A stretch of 64,000 nucleotides of DNA from Tritrichomonas musculus (GCA_039105265.1 JAPFFF010000029.1:186001-250000); one strand, 5' to 3'; counted from the stretch's first letter, positions 17,769 to 27,539 are shown. A program made the numbers and translations. The notes: generated from the sequence alone by a model not told the origin.

Positions 17769-19015
17769 TCATTTTCCTGCTTCCTTCTTTTTGATTGGTC
17801 CTTTAGAAAGAAGTTCAATAATTTCTGGATGGTTGTCTCTTCTTGCAATATCAAGAGCTGTCCTATAAATATTGTACGTAAAATTCCATAAATGATTCTA
17901 TTATTTAAATTTTATGAAAAAAAGTAAGATTTGAATTCCATAAATTTTTATTGAATTCAAATATCTTTGCAGTTGATGTCAATTCCTGGTTGTGATAGCA
18001 ATTCTCGAACAATTTCTAAATTTCCTTCTCTTGCAGCATAAAACAATGGCGTCCAATTAAACGTTCGACTTCAATTCCATAAATGATTCTATTATTTAAA
18101 TTTCATGAAAAAAAAGTTAGATTTGAATGTCATGAATTTTTTTTTGAATTCAAATGTCTTTGCAATTGATTTCAATTCCAGCTTGTGTTAACAATTCTCG
18201 AACAACTTCTAAATGGCCTTTATCTGCAGCATAAATCAACGGCGTATAATTAAACGTTCGACTTCAATTCCATCAATGATTCAATTATTTAAATTTCATG
18301 AAAAAAAAGTTAGATTTGAATGTCATGAATTTTTTTTGAATTCAAATATCTTTGCAGTTGATTTCAATTCCTTGCTGTTTTAACAATTCTCGAATAACTT
18401 CTAAATGACCTTTATCTACAGCACAAATCAACGGCGTCCAATTAAACGTTCGAGTTCAATTCCATAAATGATTCAATTGTTAAATAAAATGAAAAAAAAA
18501 GTTAGACTTGAATGTCATGAATGTTTTTGAATTCAGATGTTTTTGTAGTTAATTTCAATTCCCGGTCGTGATAACAATTCTCGAACGATTTCTAAATGGC
18601 CTTTAGATGCAGCATAAAGCAGCGCGCAACCATTAAATGTTTGAATTAAATTCCATAAATGATTCAATTGCTAAATTGAATGAAAAAAAGTTGGATTTGA
18701 ATGTTATGAATGCTTGTGAATTCAAATGTCTTTGCAGTTGACGTCAATATCTGGTCGTGATAATAATTCTCGAACAATTTCTAAATGGCCTTTAGATGCA
18801 GCACAAATCAACGGCGTCCAATTAAATGTTCGAGTTCAATTCCATAAATGATTCAATTGCTAAATTGAATGAAAAAAAGTTGGATTTGAATGTTATGAAT
18901 GTTTTTGAATTCAAATATCTTTGCAGTTGATGTCAATTTTTTTGTTAGCAAGAAGTAGTCGAACTGATTCGAGATCACCTTTTTCTGACGCTTCAAGAAG
19001 TTCTTGATTACTCAT
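17769..19015 (-). CDS. ankyrin-repeat gene split into seven repeat-sized coding blocks
   Basis: Read on the minus strand from the ATG at 19015, the first block encodes MSNQELLEASEKGDLES and an ankyrin repeat ending INCKD. Five further blocks of exactly 93 bases each encode a full repeat of the type WTPLICAASKGHLEIVRELL. A last block gives RTALDIARRDNHPEIIELL and a basic tail ending at the TGA at 17771. All seven are free of stops and indels. Between them lie six conserved spacers of 96, 96, 98, 99, 100 and 98 bases that contain stop codons and do not keep the frame. If the spacers are removed the product is a seven-repeat ankyrin protein of about 250 residues, with a three-residue linker (for example I-F-N) between repeats. 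Either this is a multi-intron gene with unusual introns or a decayed tandem array. Confidence 0.6.
17865..18916 (-). repeat. six conserved intron-like spacers between ankyrin blocks (period 189-193 bases)
   Basis: Sense-strand spacers begin ATTTGAATTCA, carry a central CTAAC or CCAAC followed by seven to nine T, and end CGAACRTTTAAT just before the Trp codon of the next repeat. Positions of the GAATTC landmark on the plus strand are 17953, 18146, 18338, 18529, 18718 and 18907. In the two right-most spacers (next to the 5' block) ATTCAATT and AATTGAAT flank TAGC and would form a hairpin. The spacers vary in length mostly in the T run, whereas the coding blocks do not vary. I found no GTATGT 5' site and no ACTAACACACAG 3' signal, the motifs known for Trichomonas introns. 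Confidence 0.7.
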
Positions 19016-19452
19016 TTTATTTTTTTGGGAATTAAATTTAATTCAAAATAAATAATTTTTTATCAATTTTGAATTGATTATTTTATTGATTTCAAATTTT
19101 TGAAAAAATTGTAAGGTGGAAATTTGTGTACTTTTAAAGGTCGTACAACTGAATTTTTACAGTAAAACTCAATGATTGATTTGTTTAAACTAATTATATT
19201 TTATTATTATAATAATAATTAGTTTTATAAATATTTACATCGTACATAATTCAAATTAAAATAAAAACTAAAAGGATATAAGTATATATTAAATTTTCTT
19301 CAGAAAATAAATTTGAGTATTTTATCTCAATTTATTTTAATTATTTTTGATAAGAATTTTATAACACTTTATAAAAATTTAGAATATCGATAACTTTTTA
19401 TATAATTTATTCTAATCATTAATTCTTTTGATATCTTTTTATATGCTTTTAA

Positions 19453-19806
19453 GGGCGTACGTCCAATTCAATGCTCAGAATTCAATGAGTTTTTTCAAAT
19501 ATTTTCGATCTTTTTTGGAGTGAAAAAAGTCGAAAAATCAATTATATTTTTGAGGAAATAAAATGCTTATTATTCATAGATTGATTATATATTAAAAAAA
19601 TATTTTAATGCATTTTTTTTCTTTTTTAATTCAAAATTATATTTGGTAAAATTTTATCGGTCAAAAAAACAATTATTTTTTGATCGTTTAGGACAAATAT
19701 CATCATTTTTGACCTAAACTTTTTCATAATTTGGAAGTATTGAAAGATGTATTCTATGAGTTTATTCAATATTGACAATTTTACAACATTTTTGGGACGT
19801 ACGCCC
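19453..19806. mobile_element. nested 354-bp inverted-repeat element flanked by TTAA
   Basis: GGGCGTACGTCC at 19453 is matched by its reverse complement ending at 19806, and both are bordered by TTAA (in fact TTTTAA/TTAAAA). A TTAA duplication would suit piggyBac- or Kolobok-type insertion. The ends AAGGGCGTACGTCC closely resemble the ends of the surrounding 2-kb element (AAGGTCGTACAACT), so an alternative is a related Mutator-type element nested in its relative, although no 9-10-bp duplication is visible here. There is no coding content. Confidence 0.6.
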
Positions 19807-19945
19807 TTAAAACATTAAGTGTTATATAAAAATAGTTATTATTATTGAAAAAAAATTTCATTTTTTAGCCAAAAAATCTAGAAAAATTGAATTTGTTGAA
19901 TTATTAAATGATGATTTTAAAAAAATTGGATGTTACAGGAGCCCA

Positions 19946-20131
19946 ATGAAGAATACAATTTTATTTATATGCATTTACTTTCTAATATATTTGAATTTCA
20001 TCCCAAATCAAATGTCAGTTTTTTCTAAAAATGAAGATTTAGTTGATTGGTTTCACAAATATAAAAAGTCTAATATTTCAATTACTGAAGGATTTCATCA
20101 AAAAGCAAAATATTATTTGTATAACACATAG
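19946..20131 (+). pseudogene. remnant of a CENP-B/Tc5-type transposase DNA-binding domain
   Basis: A 61-residue frame ends with DLVDWFHKYKKSNISITEGF and a following QKAKYYL. This matches the CENP-B/Tc5 helix-turn-helix pattern (a W-F-x-x-x-R/K segment, then N-I-x-V/I, then a K-A helix) of pogo-like transposases. Nothing of the catalytic domain follows, and a stop comes within seven residues. It lies inside the 2-kb inverted-repeat element. The frame is short, so the call is tentative. Confidence 0.4.
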
Positions 20132-21531
20132 TATACCCATTCAAATGACATTTATATTTTTCTAATGATACAAAAAATGTGTAGGCTTTCTACAAGTTTT
20201 TTATTTTTATGGTATATTTAAATAAAGCATATATAATTAAATAATAATTGATAGGAAATGTTTTTCAAATATAAAAGATAAAGTTTAAAATCGACTTTTT
20301 TAATTTGAAAAAAATTGAATGGTATTTTTTTTATTTCAATAGAAATTGAATGAAAAATCAATGAATGTTCATTCTTTTGATTTAATAATTTTTAATCAAT
20401 TATCTATGATATATTTATAGTTTAAATATAGAATTTTTATTAGCAAATTTTACACTTGACCGTTTATTATTTCATTTGGCGTCATAGGAAATTGAATCAT
20501 TCCGTTTATTAATTCAACTTTTTCAATATAAATTCTCAACTAAACTTTATCTTTAGAGTTAGAAATAAACAAATGATATCAAATTGTAGCTTGGACGATG
20601 GAGAATATAATATATCAAAAATATTCCTCTAGGTCTATTGAAAGTTGTGATATATCAATTTTTATATTTGTTTCAACTTTTTTGGAAGAAATCCTTTTCG
20701 GAAGCATATTTTAATTTAAATATTATTATACATATCTATATATCAATCTAAAAATTATTCCAAACAACAATTACATAAACTTGATTTTGTGATATTGGAA
20801 ATAATATTGCAGAAAAAAAGTTCGGGAATAATAGATATTATGTGTTCTAATTAAGATAAAATAAATATGTATTGTGTATACAATTTCATATTTTAAATTT
20901 ATTGAATATTTCTAAAAATTAATCGAAAAAAATGCACTTTTTAATTTCAAAAAAATGAGTAGCCTACATATTACAAAAATTTAAGAAATCGATATATATT
21001 GGATTGTAATTAAAGTCTTTATTTCAACAATTACATTTTATAATATATGATATAAAATATATAAATAATATAATATAATTATTAAATAAATTATTCATTA
21101 AGATAAATATAAATTTATTTAATTTTATTCAATTATTCAATTTAGTTGTACGACCTTTGTACTTTTACTGTTTATTTAGTAGATGCTTAAAATAAAGACC
21201 AAAATCGAATTATAAAAAAAAATTCGTTTATAATTTTTTTTTACTAGAAAAAAAGAGAAAAAAGCATGAGTATTTGGGGCGATAACTTAACTTAAAAATG
21301 ATTCCTTATATGCGAGTGCATACTTGATACAGGATGCATTCTTGCTCAGCGATGGTACGATATTTTTGTCATCATCGTCACTTGAAAGAATAATTTACAT
21401 CATCTCAAATACAGTCAAATCTTGTTGGGTAATTCTTGTTCATGAATTCTTTCATATCATATTTTAAGGCTCATTCTTTATCTTCATTGGTTATTCAAGG
21501 CAAAAGTTATCTTCAACACAATAAGAATCTA
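20132..21531. other. AT-rich interior and right flank of the 2-kb element
   Basis: No gene was recognised. It contains the right half of the inverted-repeat element to 21157 and then about 370 bases of flank leading into antisense sequence of the transposase remnant. Short runs of alternating A and T are frequent. Confidence 0.45.
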
Positions 21532-22059
21532 TTATGGTTTGCTGAGTTTTGCAAAAGTGATTTGGATCATATAAAATTTGGGCATTCGGCACTTTTTCAT
21601 CACAAGCGAATCTGCCTGAATGTCGCAATCATGCACAAATTTAAATTTGCCTAAATCTAAAGAATCAATTTCATTCAATATTAATTCTAATGCATCTTTC
21701 TCCATTGTTTTTGAATTTTTATCTGTTGATGTTACTCTTAAAGAGTTCTCAATACCATGATGTATGATTTGAAATGAAATAATATATCCTGTAAGAAGAT
21801 CTATAAGAATGCCGATACACTGGTTAGCGTTTCTTCTGTGTGACCAGCCACCATCAAATCCAACAACAAATTGCTCTTTTAGTTGTGCCTCGAGTAGTTT
21901 GTCCTTGCATACTTGATCAGCGATTTTTTCCAATATCGGTTCCATTAGGTGAAGATAATCGTAAAAACTTGATTCTTTTAAAATTGGAAAGTCATTAAAA
22001 TCACAAAATATTTCTGCATTGCTAATAACCAAGTCCCGAAGCAAGGATAGCAAATGCAA
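21532..22059 (-). pseudogene. Mutator-like transposase fragment
   Basis: A 175-residue minus-strand frame carries the core of a Mutator-like transposase. GFDGGWSHRRNANQCIGI holds the first catalytic Asp, then come LLTGYIISFQIIHHGIE, a KTMEKDALELIL segment, and KFVHDCDIQADSL with the second catalytic Asp. The frame then ends, and the C-terminal part with the third acidic residue was not found downstream, so the gene is a fragment. The N-terminus is also missing. A run of more than 30 A residues lies immediately beyond its 5' side (22066-22107). The same transposase type occurs at 46.87-47.6 kb, and the neighbouring 2-kb element has the target duplication expected of such an enzyme. Confidence 0.75.
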
Positions 22060-22066
22060 TCATGCA

Positions 22067-22109
<43 letters not shown>

Positions 22110-22631
22110 CAAATAAGACCATAGTGTGGTATTTTTGTTTATAATGAACTTATGATTAATATTTAATATAAATAATCAATGAATATCCATTTTTTATATA
22201 ATTATAAATTTGTGAAAACTCATTGAATTTTTTAATTCAATTTGGAAAGCAGGCCTTAATAATAAAAAAAAAAATTCTGTAAAAGTTTGGATAATAATAT
22301 TATAATATTTTGCATTTCCATATATATCTACTAAAAACAAAGCATTTCATTATGGAAATCAGATGTATATATATATATATATATTATACTAAAATCTTGA
22401 TTTGAAAATTGTAAACTATTTAAAAAAATCAGCTTTAATTGAAATAATAAAAAATTTTTATCTTAATTTTTAATTTAAAAAATATAATACATTATTGATT
22501 TTTAGTTTTTTAAAATATAAAAATTATTATAATTAAAAAATTGTCTATAAATTTAAAGATTTTATTTATATCTGGCTCCTTTACCATAAAAATTTCTTGT
22601 TTAACTTTTTCTAATTTTATTTGGTTTATTT
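22060..22631. other. intergenic, long poly(A) and AT microsatellite
   Basis: A poly(A) tract of about 40 bases (22066-22107) and a TA dinucleotide run (about 22367-22386) are the only features. The promoter of the importin-like gene should lie at the right edge. Confidence 0.5.
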
Positions 22632-25250
22632 ATGGATGAAGATTCTTTATCATTAATACTAGCAGCAACATTTCGAGGAAATAATGAAGAAGTTAAAAAT
22701 GCAGCAAAAATATTAGATTCTTGTTTTACCAAACCAATTTTCCCAAATCTTTTGTTTTCAATAATAAAAAATCCAAAATACGAAATGTCAATAAGAAAAT
22801 CAGCATCTATTCAAGTGTTTCGTTTTATTTACTGTAATATAATTTTCATAGATTTAATATTATTATTTAGTCAAGAATTTTCTAATGTTATTGAATCAAT
22901 GGAAAGAGAGCTATCGCCAATACTAATTAAATGTTCAAATCAGCTTATTTATTTTATGTATTCAAAAAGAATTAATCCATCTGAAACAATTTTTCAATTA
23001 TTATCTCAAAATTGTCCGAAATCATCTTTATTTTATGCAAATTCCTTTATGAAAATTATCTCATATCCAAAAGAAGAGATACTACCTTTATATACATCAT
23101 TTACATCCAATTATATTCCTTCTTTACGAGATTTTTTGCAGACACAATTTTTAAATCAAAATGAAAATCTTGAAAATTCACAGATAGAACGAAAGAAAGA
23201 AATATCCCTACTTATTTTTCATTTTCTTTCACGTGCAACAACTTATTCGCTTCCAGATCTATTTCGCGATTATTCTCAACTATCTTTTTGGATGCCCAGC
23301 TCGATGGAATTATTCAATTCAATTCACACAAGAAATTACCAATACCTTAAATTTTTATCGAATTTGCCCAAATATCTTGCCAAGAAGAAATCTGATCCAA
23401 ATTATATATCGATAATTAAAGAATTATCAATTTGGGCCTGTTCAAACCTAAGCATGAACAACAATGATTCACTGCTTATTTCTCTTACTATGGGAATCAT
23501 ATACAATTTGATTAAATATGACTTATTTCAATTCGATCAAAATTTTTTTATTGAATTATTAAAAACGGTTATTTTGCCCAATTTCAATTCTGATTATTTA
23601 ATTGAGTACAACCGTCCAATCACGAAAAAATCATGGAAAAATCCATATAACGCATCCTCTGATTTATTTGATATCATAATTCAAAAGAATGATTACTTTT
23701 TGAATACTTTTTATTCACTTTTTCAAAGCACTGAATTTATTCAAAGTGATTTTTTTGCGTCAGCTCTAGATCTATATTCATCACATGTGAAAACATTTTT
23801 TGAATTAGATTCCTCACATTTTTTTTCCTTTTTGAATCAATTGAAAACTTTAATTGAAAATTCAATTCAAAAAAAAGACGTTAAAATTGTATGTCTTAAA
23901 ATATTTTCGAAACTAGATTCTAGACGGATTCAACTTCCGAATGAATTCTTATTGGGTTTGATTTACTTTTCACTTTCTAATCTTTTTGATGAGGATTCAA
24001 TTGTTCGTTATTTTGCAGCACTTTCATCGTCATCTTTGCTTAGTCGAATTGAAAAGGATGAAAGTCTTTTGACGGTTATTTGTGAGAACACTCCGATAGT
24101 GCAAAGGATGAATGATTTGTTTGAGATCTTCTTCCAACTTGAACGTGACTATCAAACGCAAAATGTCACTTCATCTTTGAAGCGAATTATTTTTTTCTTT
24201 GGCAAAAAAATTCAACCGTTTTTGTATCAAATTACAAACGAAGTTGTTGGATTTTTCTTCTTCTTTGCTTCAAATTTATATAATAAAGAACCGTCAGTTT
24301 TGCTCTCTTCCATCATCACCAAGTTAATTGAAATTTCAGAAGGCAATACCCAGTACGCAATTGCTCTTTTGAGTTCAATTTTGGATGGTGAAAAATGGTC
24401 AAATGTTTGTCATTCAAATGCATTTGATGAACTTTTTCAAATACTCACTTCACTTATTTATCACTGTGCTGATTTTGTAGACGAATTTTGTCAGATTATT
24501 CCGTTTGCATTCAATTATTTGTCTGGCTCTGAAAATAATAACCGTTTATTTTCTGACATTTTTGATTTGATGAACGTTTTTATATGGAAAAAGTGGAAAT
24601 TTGTCACTCAAATTGAGAGAATCAATTCAATTGACTCAATTTTAATTAACTTTTTGAATCAGTTTATTCAATCTTGTAACTTTTTCAATGAATGGATCAT
24701 ATGTGCTTCACTTTCCATAAAAATTGACACTTTTGCTCAATCTTACGAAATGAGTTTTGTCTTTCCTAAGCTTTTGTCTTTCATTGCAGATAATTCATTG
24801 GATCAGAATTCAATTTCGTACGTTTACGATGTAGTTGAGCACATGTTTGCAAACTTTCCAACCGTCATTTTTTCAAATGACGAAAATATTGTGAATTTTC
24901 TTTTTAATCAAATTTTCATTCAGAATGCTAAATTTCCTTCTTTCGTTGATTCATTCTTAAGATGCTTCAGCTCACTTCCGAATGAATATAAAACGGTTGC
25001 CTTTCAAAAAGTTGTGAATTTGGTTAACGATAAATATTCAATTGAAAATGGAGAAAATTGTGAGGAGGAAGAAGAAGAAGTTTATGAAGCAGATGATGAA
25101 ATTTATAATATGAAGTGGTTCGATGAAGGTGATATAATGAACAGGTTTGTGTTGTTTTGTTATCAGTTTTGTAATGATTTTCAAGATTTTCCTGGAAGAG
25201 AAAATTTATTGTCTTTACTATCAGTAATTCAATCCAGTCAATCTAAATAA
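22632..25250 (+). CDS. importin-beta/karyopherin-like HEAT-repeat protein
   Basis: An 872-residue helical-repeat protein. The N-terminus (ILAATFRGNNEEVKNAAKIL, then IIKNPKYEMSIRKSASIQVF) matches the importin-beta N-terminal domain that binds Ran. HEAT-like helix pairs continue to about residue 800, followed by a Glu-rich acidic stretch (CEEEEEEVYEADDE) and a final helix. This architecture resembles importin-7/8 and Nmd5-type carriers, which move ribosomal proteins and histones into the nucleus; that cargo assignment is only by analogy. The frame is intact, there are no membrane segments, and the ATG at 22632 places the domain correctly. It is shorter than typical family members (about 1,000 residues), as is common in trichomonads. 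Confidence 0.72.
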   Translation: MDEDSLSLILAATFRGNNEEVKNAAKILDSCFTKPIFPNLLFSIIKNPKYEMSIRKSASIQVFRFIYCNIIFIDLILLFSQEFSNVIESMERELSPILIKCSNQLIYFMYSKRINPSETIFQLLSQNCPKSSLFYANSFMKIISYPKEEILPLYTSFTSNYIPSLRDFLQTQFLNQNENLENSQIERKKEISLLIFHFLSRATTYSLPDLFRDYSQLSFWMPSSMELFNSIHTRNYQYLKFLSNLPKYLAKKKSDPNYISIIKELSIWACSNLSMNNNDSLLISLTMGIIYNLIKYDLFQFDQNFFIELLKTVILPNFNSDYLIEYNRPITKKSWKNPYNASSDLFDIIIQKNDYFLNTFYSLFQSTEFIQSDFFASALDLYSSHVKTFFELDSSHFFSFLNQLKTLIENSIQKKDVKIVCLKIFSKLDSRRIQLPNEFLLGLIYFSLSNLFDEDSIVRYFAALSSSSLLSRIEKDESLLTVICENTPIVQRMNDLFEIFFQLERDYQTQNVTSSLKRIIFFFGKKIQPFLYQITNEVVGFFFFFASNLYNKEPSVLLSSIITKLIEISEGNTQYAIALLSSILDGEKWSNVCHSNAFDELFQILTSLIYHCADFVDEFCQIIPFAFNYLSGSENNNRLFSDIFDLMNVFIWKKWKFVTQIERINSIDSILINFLNQFIQSCNFFNEWIICASLSIKIDTFAQSYEMSFVFPKLLSFIADNSLDQNSISYVYDVVEHMFANFPTVIFSNDENIVNFLFNQIFIQNAKFPSFVDSFLRCFSSLPNEYKTVAFQKVVNLVNDKYSIENGENCEEEEEEVYEADDEIYNMKWFDEGDIMNRFVLFCYQFCNDFQDFPGRENLLSLLSVIQSSQSK

Positions 25251-25519
25251 TTAATGATTTAGTCAGTCAACTTAAAGCAGTTATTCCTATTTTAACTTTT
25301 TGAATGCAATATGATTTCAGGGACGCCTGCCTGTCTCCAGTATCAAAACAACAATTTGGCACAAATGATTTATATAAATAAATTTTGCAAGAAGTATTGC
25401 ATTTTGAAATAAATGACCAATTCAACGTCCTTCGTTCAGCAAAATCTTTCTTATTTTCTTTGATGAATCCATTTATGACGAAAGCGTGAATGCTACTGAA
25501 ATCTTAAAATATGTAGATA

Positions 25520-25659
25520 AACTGCGAATCATTTTGGCATACAACTCAATTTTTCTGAATAGTATTGAAAAAATTAATCAACTCAATTTTGAAATAAATA
25601 ATGATTAGTTTTCAGTGATAAATTGAAAATTGAATTGTGTGCAAAAAAGAAAACCAGTT
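25520..25659. mobile_element. short TA-flanked MITE, copy 1
   Basis: A 140-base element with inverted ends, left AACTGCGAATCATTTTGGCA and right ending in CCAGTT, flanked by TA on both sides (25518-25519 and 25660-25661), as for Tc1/mariner-type insertions. The interior includes TTTTTCTGAATAGTATTGAA. It is about 80-90 percent alike to the second copy at 26626 by eye and has diverged more at its ends, so it is probably the older copy. The surrounding 25251-25975 region is AT-rich and otherwise unrecognised. Confidence 0.75.
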
Positions 25660-25974
25660 TATATTGGAGTTAAAAAATCTTGAAATTTCAAATTTCAAAG
25701 CTGTAAATCACTGCTTTAAATGTTTCTGTACTTTGATTATTTCAAAAAATGCCAGACATTAAAATTACAGCCTTCTTTCTGGAAATCTTGTATTGCCAAT
25801 TTCAAGTGGGTAATGTTCTAGAACAACAGTTTATACTATTTTACAGCAGCCAAAATAACAAGATTATTATGGAAAGGAGTCAACTATAATAAAAGATGTA
25901 ATTTATCCAATCCACATCTAATTCACAATTTGAAATAATCCATAAATTCTAATGCAAAACCTTTTTTGATTTAT

Positions 25975-26268
25975 AGACCTTTTTATAAAAAGAAATTTTT
26001 TTTGCGATAAAGTATACTTTTTAGCGATAATGATCACTTTTTCATAAAAATGAACTTTTTCACAAAAACGCAAAGCAATAAGAATTATTATTTAAAACCA
26101 ATGTTATATGATTCTAGACAAGCATATAATATATTTTAGTTGTTATAAATTATGTTTTATCAGTTTATTTTTAAGATATATAAATTCATTTGTTTAAGTG
26201 AAAAAGTTCTTTTTTTATGAAAAAGTATACTTTATCGCAAAAAAAATTTCTTTTTATAAAAAGGTCTT
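25975..26268. mobile_element. 294-bp MITE with 48-bp perfect inverted ends
   Basis: The left end (25975-26022) begins AGACCTTTTTATAAAAAG and is the exact reverse complement of the right end (26221-26268) over about 48 bases. After an extra block of about 20 bases on the left, pairing continues through CATAAAAA and GAACTTTTTCAC, so most of the element could fold into one hairpin. The flanks share only TAT. There is no coding content. The length of perfect pairing suggests recent insertion or gene conversion. Confidence 0.75.
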
Positions 26269-26280
26269 ATATTAGAAATG

Positions 26281-26625
26281 AAAAATATTTAAATTTAAAA
26301 TACTAGAATTTATTCATCATGAACACCAAAAGAAGAGGGCGCTTCAGGAGCTGGATTCTATATTTCAAAAGAGCATTTTCCACATCTGATCTCTACAAGC
26401 AAGTGTAAATTGGCTAATGCAATTCCCATGTCAAAAGGTGAATAACCATTAAACATGGAATCAAAAAGATGAACTTCTTTTCCTATTAAAATGAATCACC
26501 ATGGTTGATTGATTGATTGCTGAGGGACCTGAACGTAATGCTGTCAAAAAATCTTTCATATAAAGAGGATATTCTTTTGAGTTCAAATCGTTTTTAGTTA
26601 TTTGCTTCTATGCATTTCCATCATA
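26281..26625 (-). pseudogene. unrecognised gene fragment, 3' part
   Basis: Minus-strand sequence reads KEYPLYMKDFLTALRSGPS, then after a frame change KEVHLFDSMFNGYSPFDMGI with ANLHLLVEIRCGKCSFE, an in-frame stop, and NPAPEAPSSFGVHDE before the final stop. This looks like real but decayed coding sequence. I do not recognise the family. It seems to be the continuation of the fragment at 26772-26966, with a TA-MITE inserted between them. Confidence 0.45.
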
Positions 26626-26769
26626 AACTGATAGTCATTTTTGCATACAACTCAATTTTTCTGAATAGTATTGAAAAATGAAGATAATCAACTCAATTTT
26701 GAAATAAATAATTATTAGTTTTCAATAATAAATTGAAAATTGAGTTGTATGCAAAAATGACTACCAGTT
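26626..26769. mobile_element. short TA-flanked MITE, copy 2
   Basis: A 144-base element with near-perfect inverted ends: AACTGATAGTCATTTTTGCA on the left, and the complementary TGCAAAAATGACTACCAGTT on the right. TA dinucleotides flank both sides (26624-26625 and 26770-26771). It is a sister of the copy at 25520 and is better preserved. It appears to interrupt a minus-strand gene fragment. Confidence 0.8.
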
Positions 26770-26771
26770 TA

Positions 26772-26966
26772 GAAGAGTTGTTCATATGGAAGTCTGCCAT
26801 TTGGAATTCCCATCATCATTTTCAATCTTTGATTTTGATTTGGTGATAATTCACCGCTTCCATATGCAATAACGCATGGAATAGAATAGCATTTAAATCT
26901 TTGTTCTGCTTTATTTGAATCATATGTTCCTCCAATCCAGACAGTTCTAATTCCAATCTGAGTCAT
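26772..26966 (-). pseudogene. unrecognised gene fragment, 5' part, cut by a MITE
   Basis: A minus-strand frame of about 65 residues, MTQIGIRTVWIGGTYDSNKA then QRFKCYSIPCVIAYGSGE and KMMMGIPNGRLPYEQLF, ends exactly as it meets the inverted end of the MITE at 26769. The composition is protein-like. I do not recognise the family. No intact downstream partner exists; see the fragment at 26281-26625. Confidence 0.45.
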
Positions 26967-27001
26967 TCGTATTAAAGCATGCTGTTATTGCGTTTCTTTG
27001 A

Positions 27002-27530
27002 ATGTTATTTCCATTTGGCATCTTGCAGACAACGAAACCTGACTCATTTCTGATTATTCCAGGATTTCCAAGTCCCAGACCTGTTTTTGAATACACTTTG
27101 AATTTCTTGTCAGTTTTTTATGTAATAAAAAACACTGAGAATATGAAACCATTTGCAAATTATTTTACCAAAACCAAGCAAAATCATGTAATTGTTTGGA
27201 CAGTTGATACGATTAATCCTGATTTTCAAGCAGATTCTATGAAACCAAGTTTTTCTACAATAAAAAAAAAAAAAAAAAAGCATTTTTTCTCAACAGTTAG
27301 GACATTTAAACCAGTTGCACCTTTATCTATTCATTATAAATTTTATCCATCTTTTATATATGCAAATGATGATGGAAGTGTTATGCTTTTTTATTAAAGA
27401 AGTTCTTGATGAAGAAGGTGTTGTATCAATTATTAATCCACTTGAAGGAAATCTCAAAAAAATAAGCATTGAAGTTGAATGTGACAAAAAAAGACGACGT
27501 TTTCAATACAATTTGATCCAAATCAAGTAA
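27002..27530 (+). pseudogene. unrecognised decayed gene
   Basis: A plus-strand frame runs from 27002 to 27397, with segments such as FYVIKNTENMKPFANYFTKT and KQNHVIVWTVDTINPDF, interrupted by a poly-Lys stretch from an A run. The apparent continuation, KEVLDEEGVVSIINPLEG and KKISIEVECDKKRRRFQY, is in another frame ending at 27530. It reads as one beta-rich protein with a single frame change near 27395. No family is recognised. The block lies among other fragments and is not likely to be expressed as a full protein. Confidence 0.4.
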
Positions 27531-27539
27531 TTCAAATCA

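Larger units (their letters stand above)
19137..21157. mobile_element. 2-kb inverted-repeat element with 10-bp target duplication (Mutator-like type)
   Basis: The left end AAGGTCGTACAACT at 19137 has its exact reverse complement ending at 21157, and the similarity continues imperfectly (GAATT / AAATT). The ten bases TGTACTTTTA lie directly outside both ends (19127-19136 and 21158-21167), an excellent target-site duplication of the length made by Mutator-like transposases. The interior is AT-rich and holds only a short CENP-B-type helix-turn-helix frame and a nested inverted repeat, so the element is non-autonomous or gutted. It begins 121 bases before the ankyrin gene's start codon and may therefore sit in that gene's promoter. 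Confidence 0.8.

Noticed and set aside
17865-18916. Regular repeats of about 190 bases with variable inserts, superficially like a CRISPR array
   Set aside because: The period is far too long, the 'variable' parts encode ankyrin repeats, and the genome is eukaryotic.
17953-18930. TTTGCAG motifs on the plus strand resembling 3' splice sites
   Set aside because: They are antisense to the ankyrin coding direction and are simply the complement of the Cys-Lys codons (CTGCAAA) in each repeat.
22060-22110. Long poly(A) tract as the tail of a retroposed copy
   Set aside because: It lies at the 5' side of a minus-strand DNA-transposase remnant, without target duplication or LINE/SINE features; similar A runs are scattered through the window.
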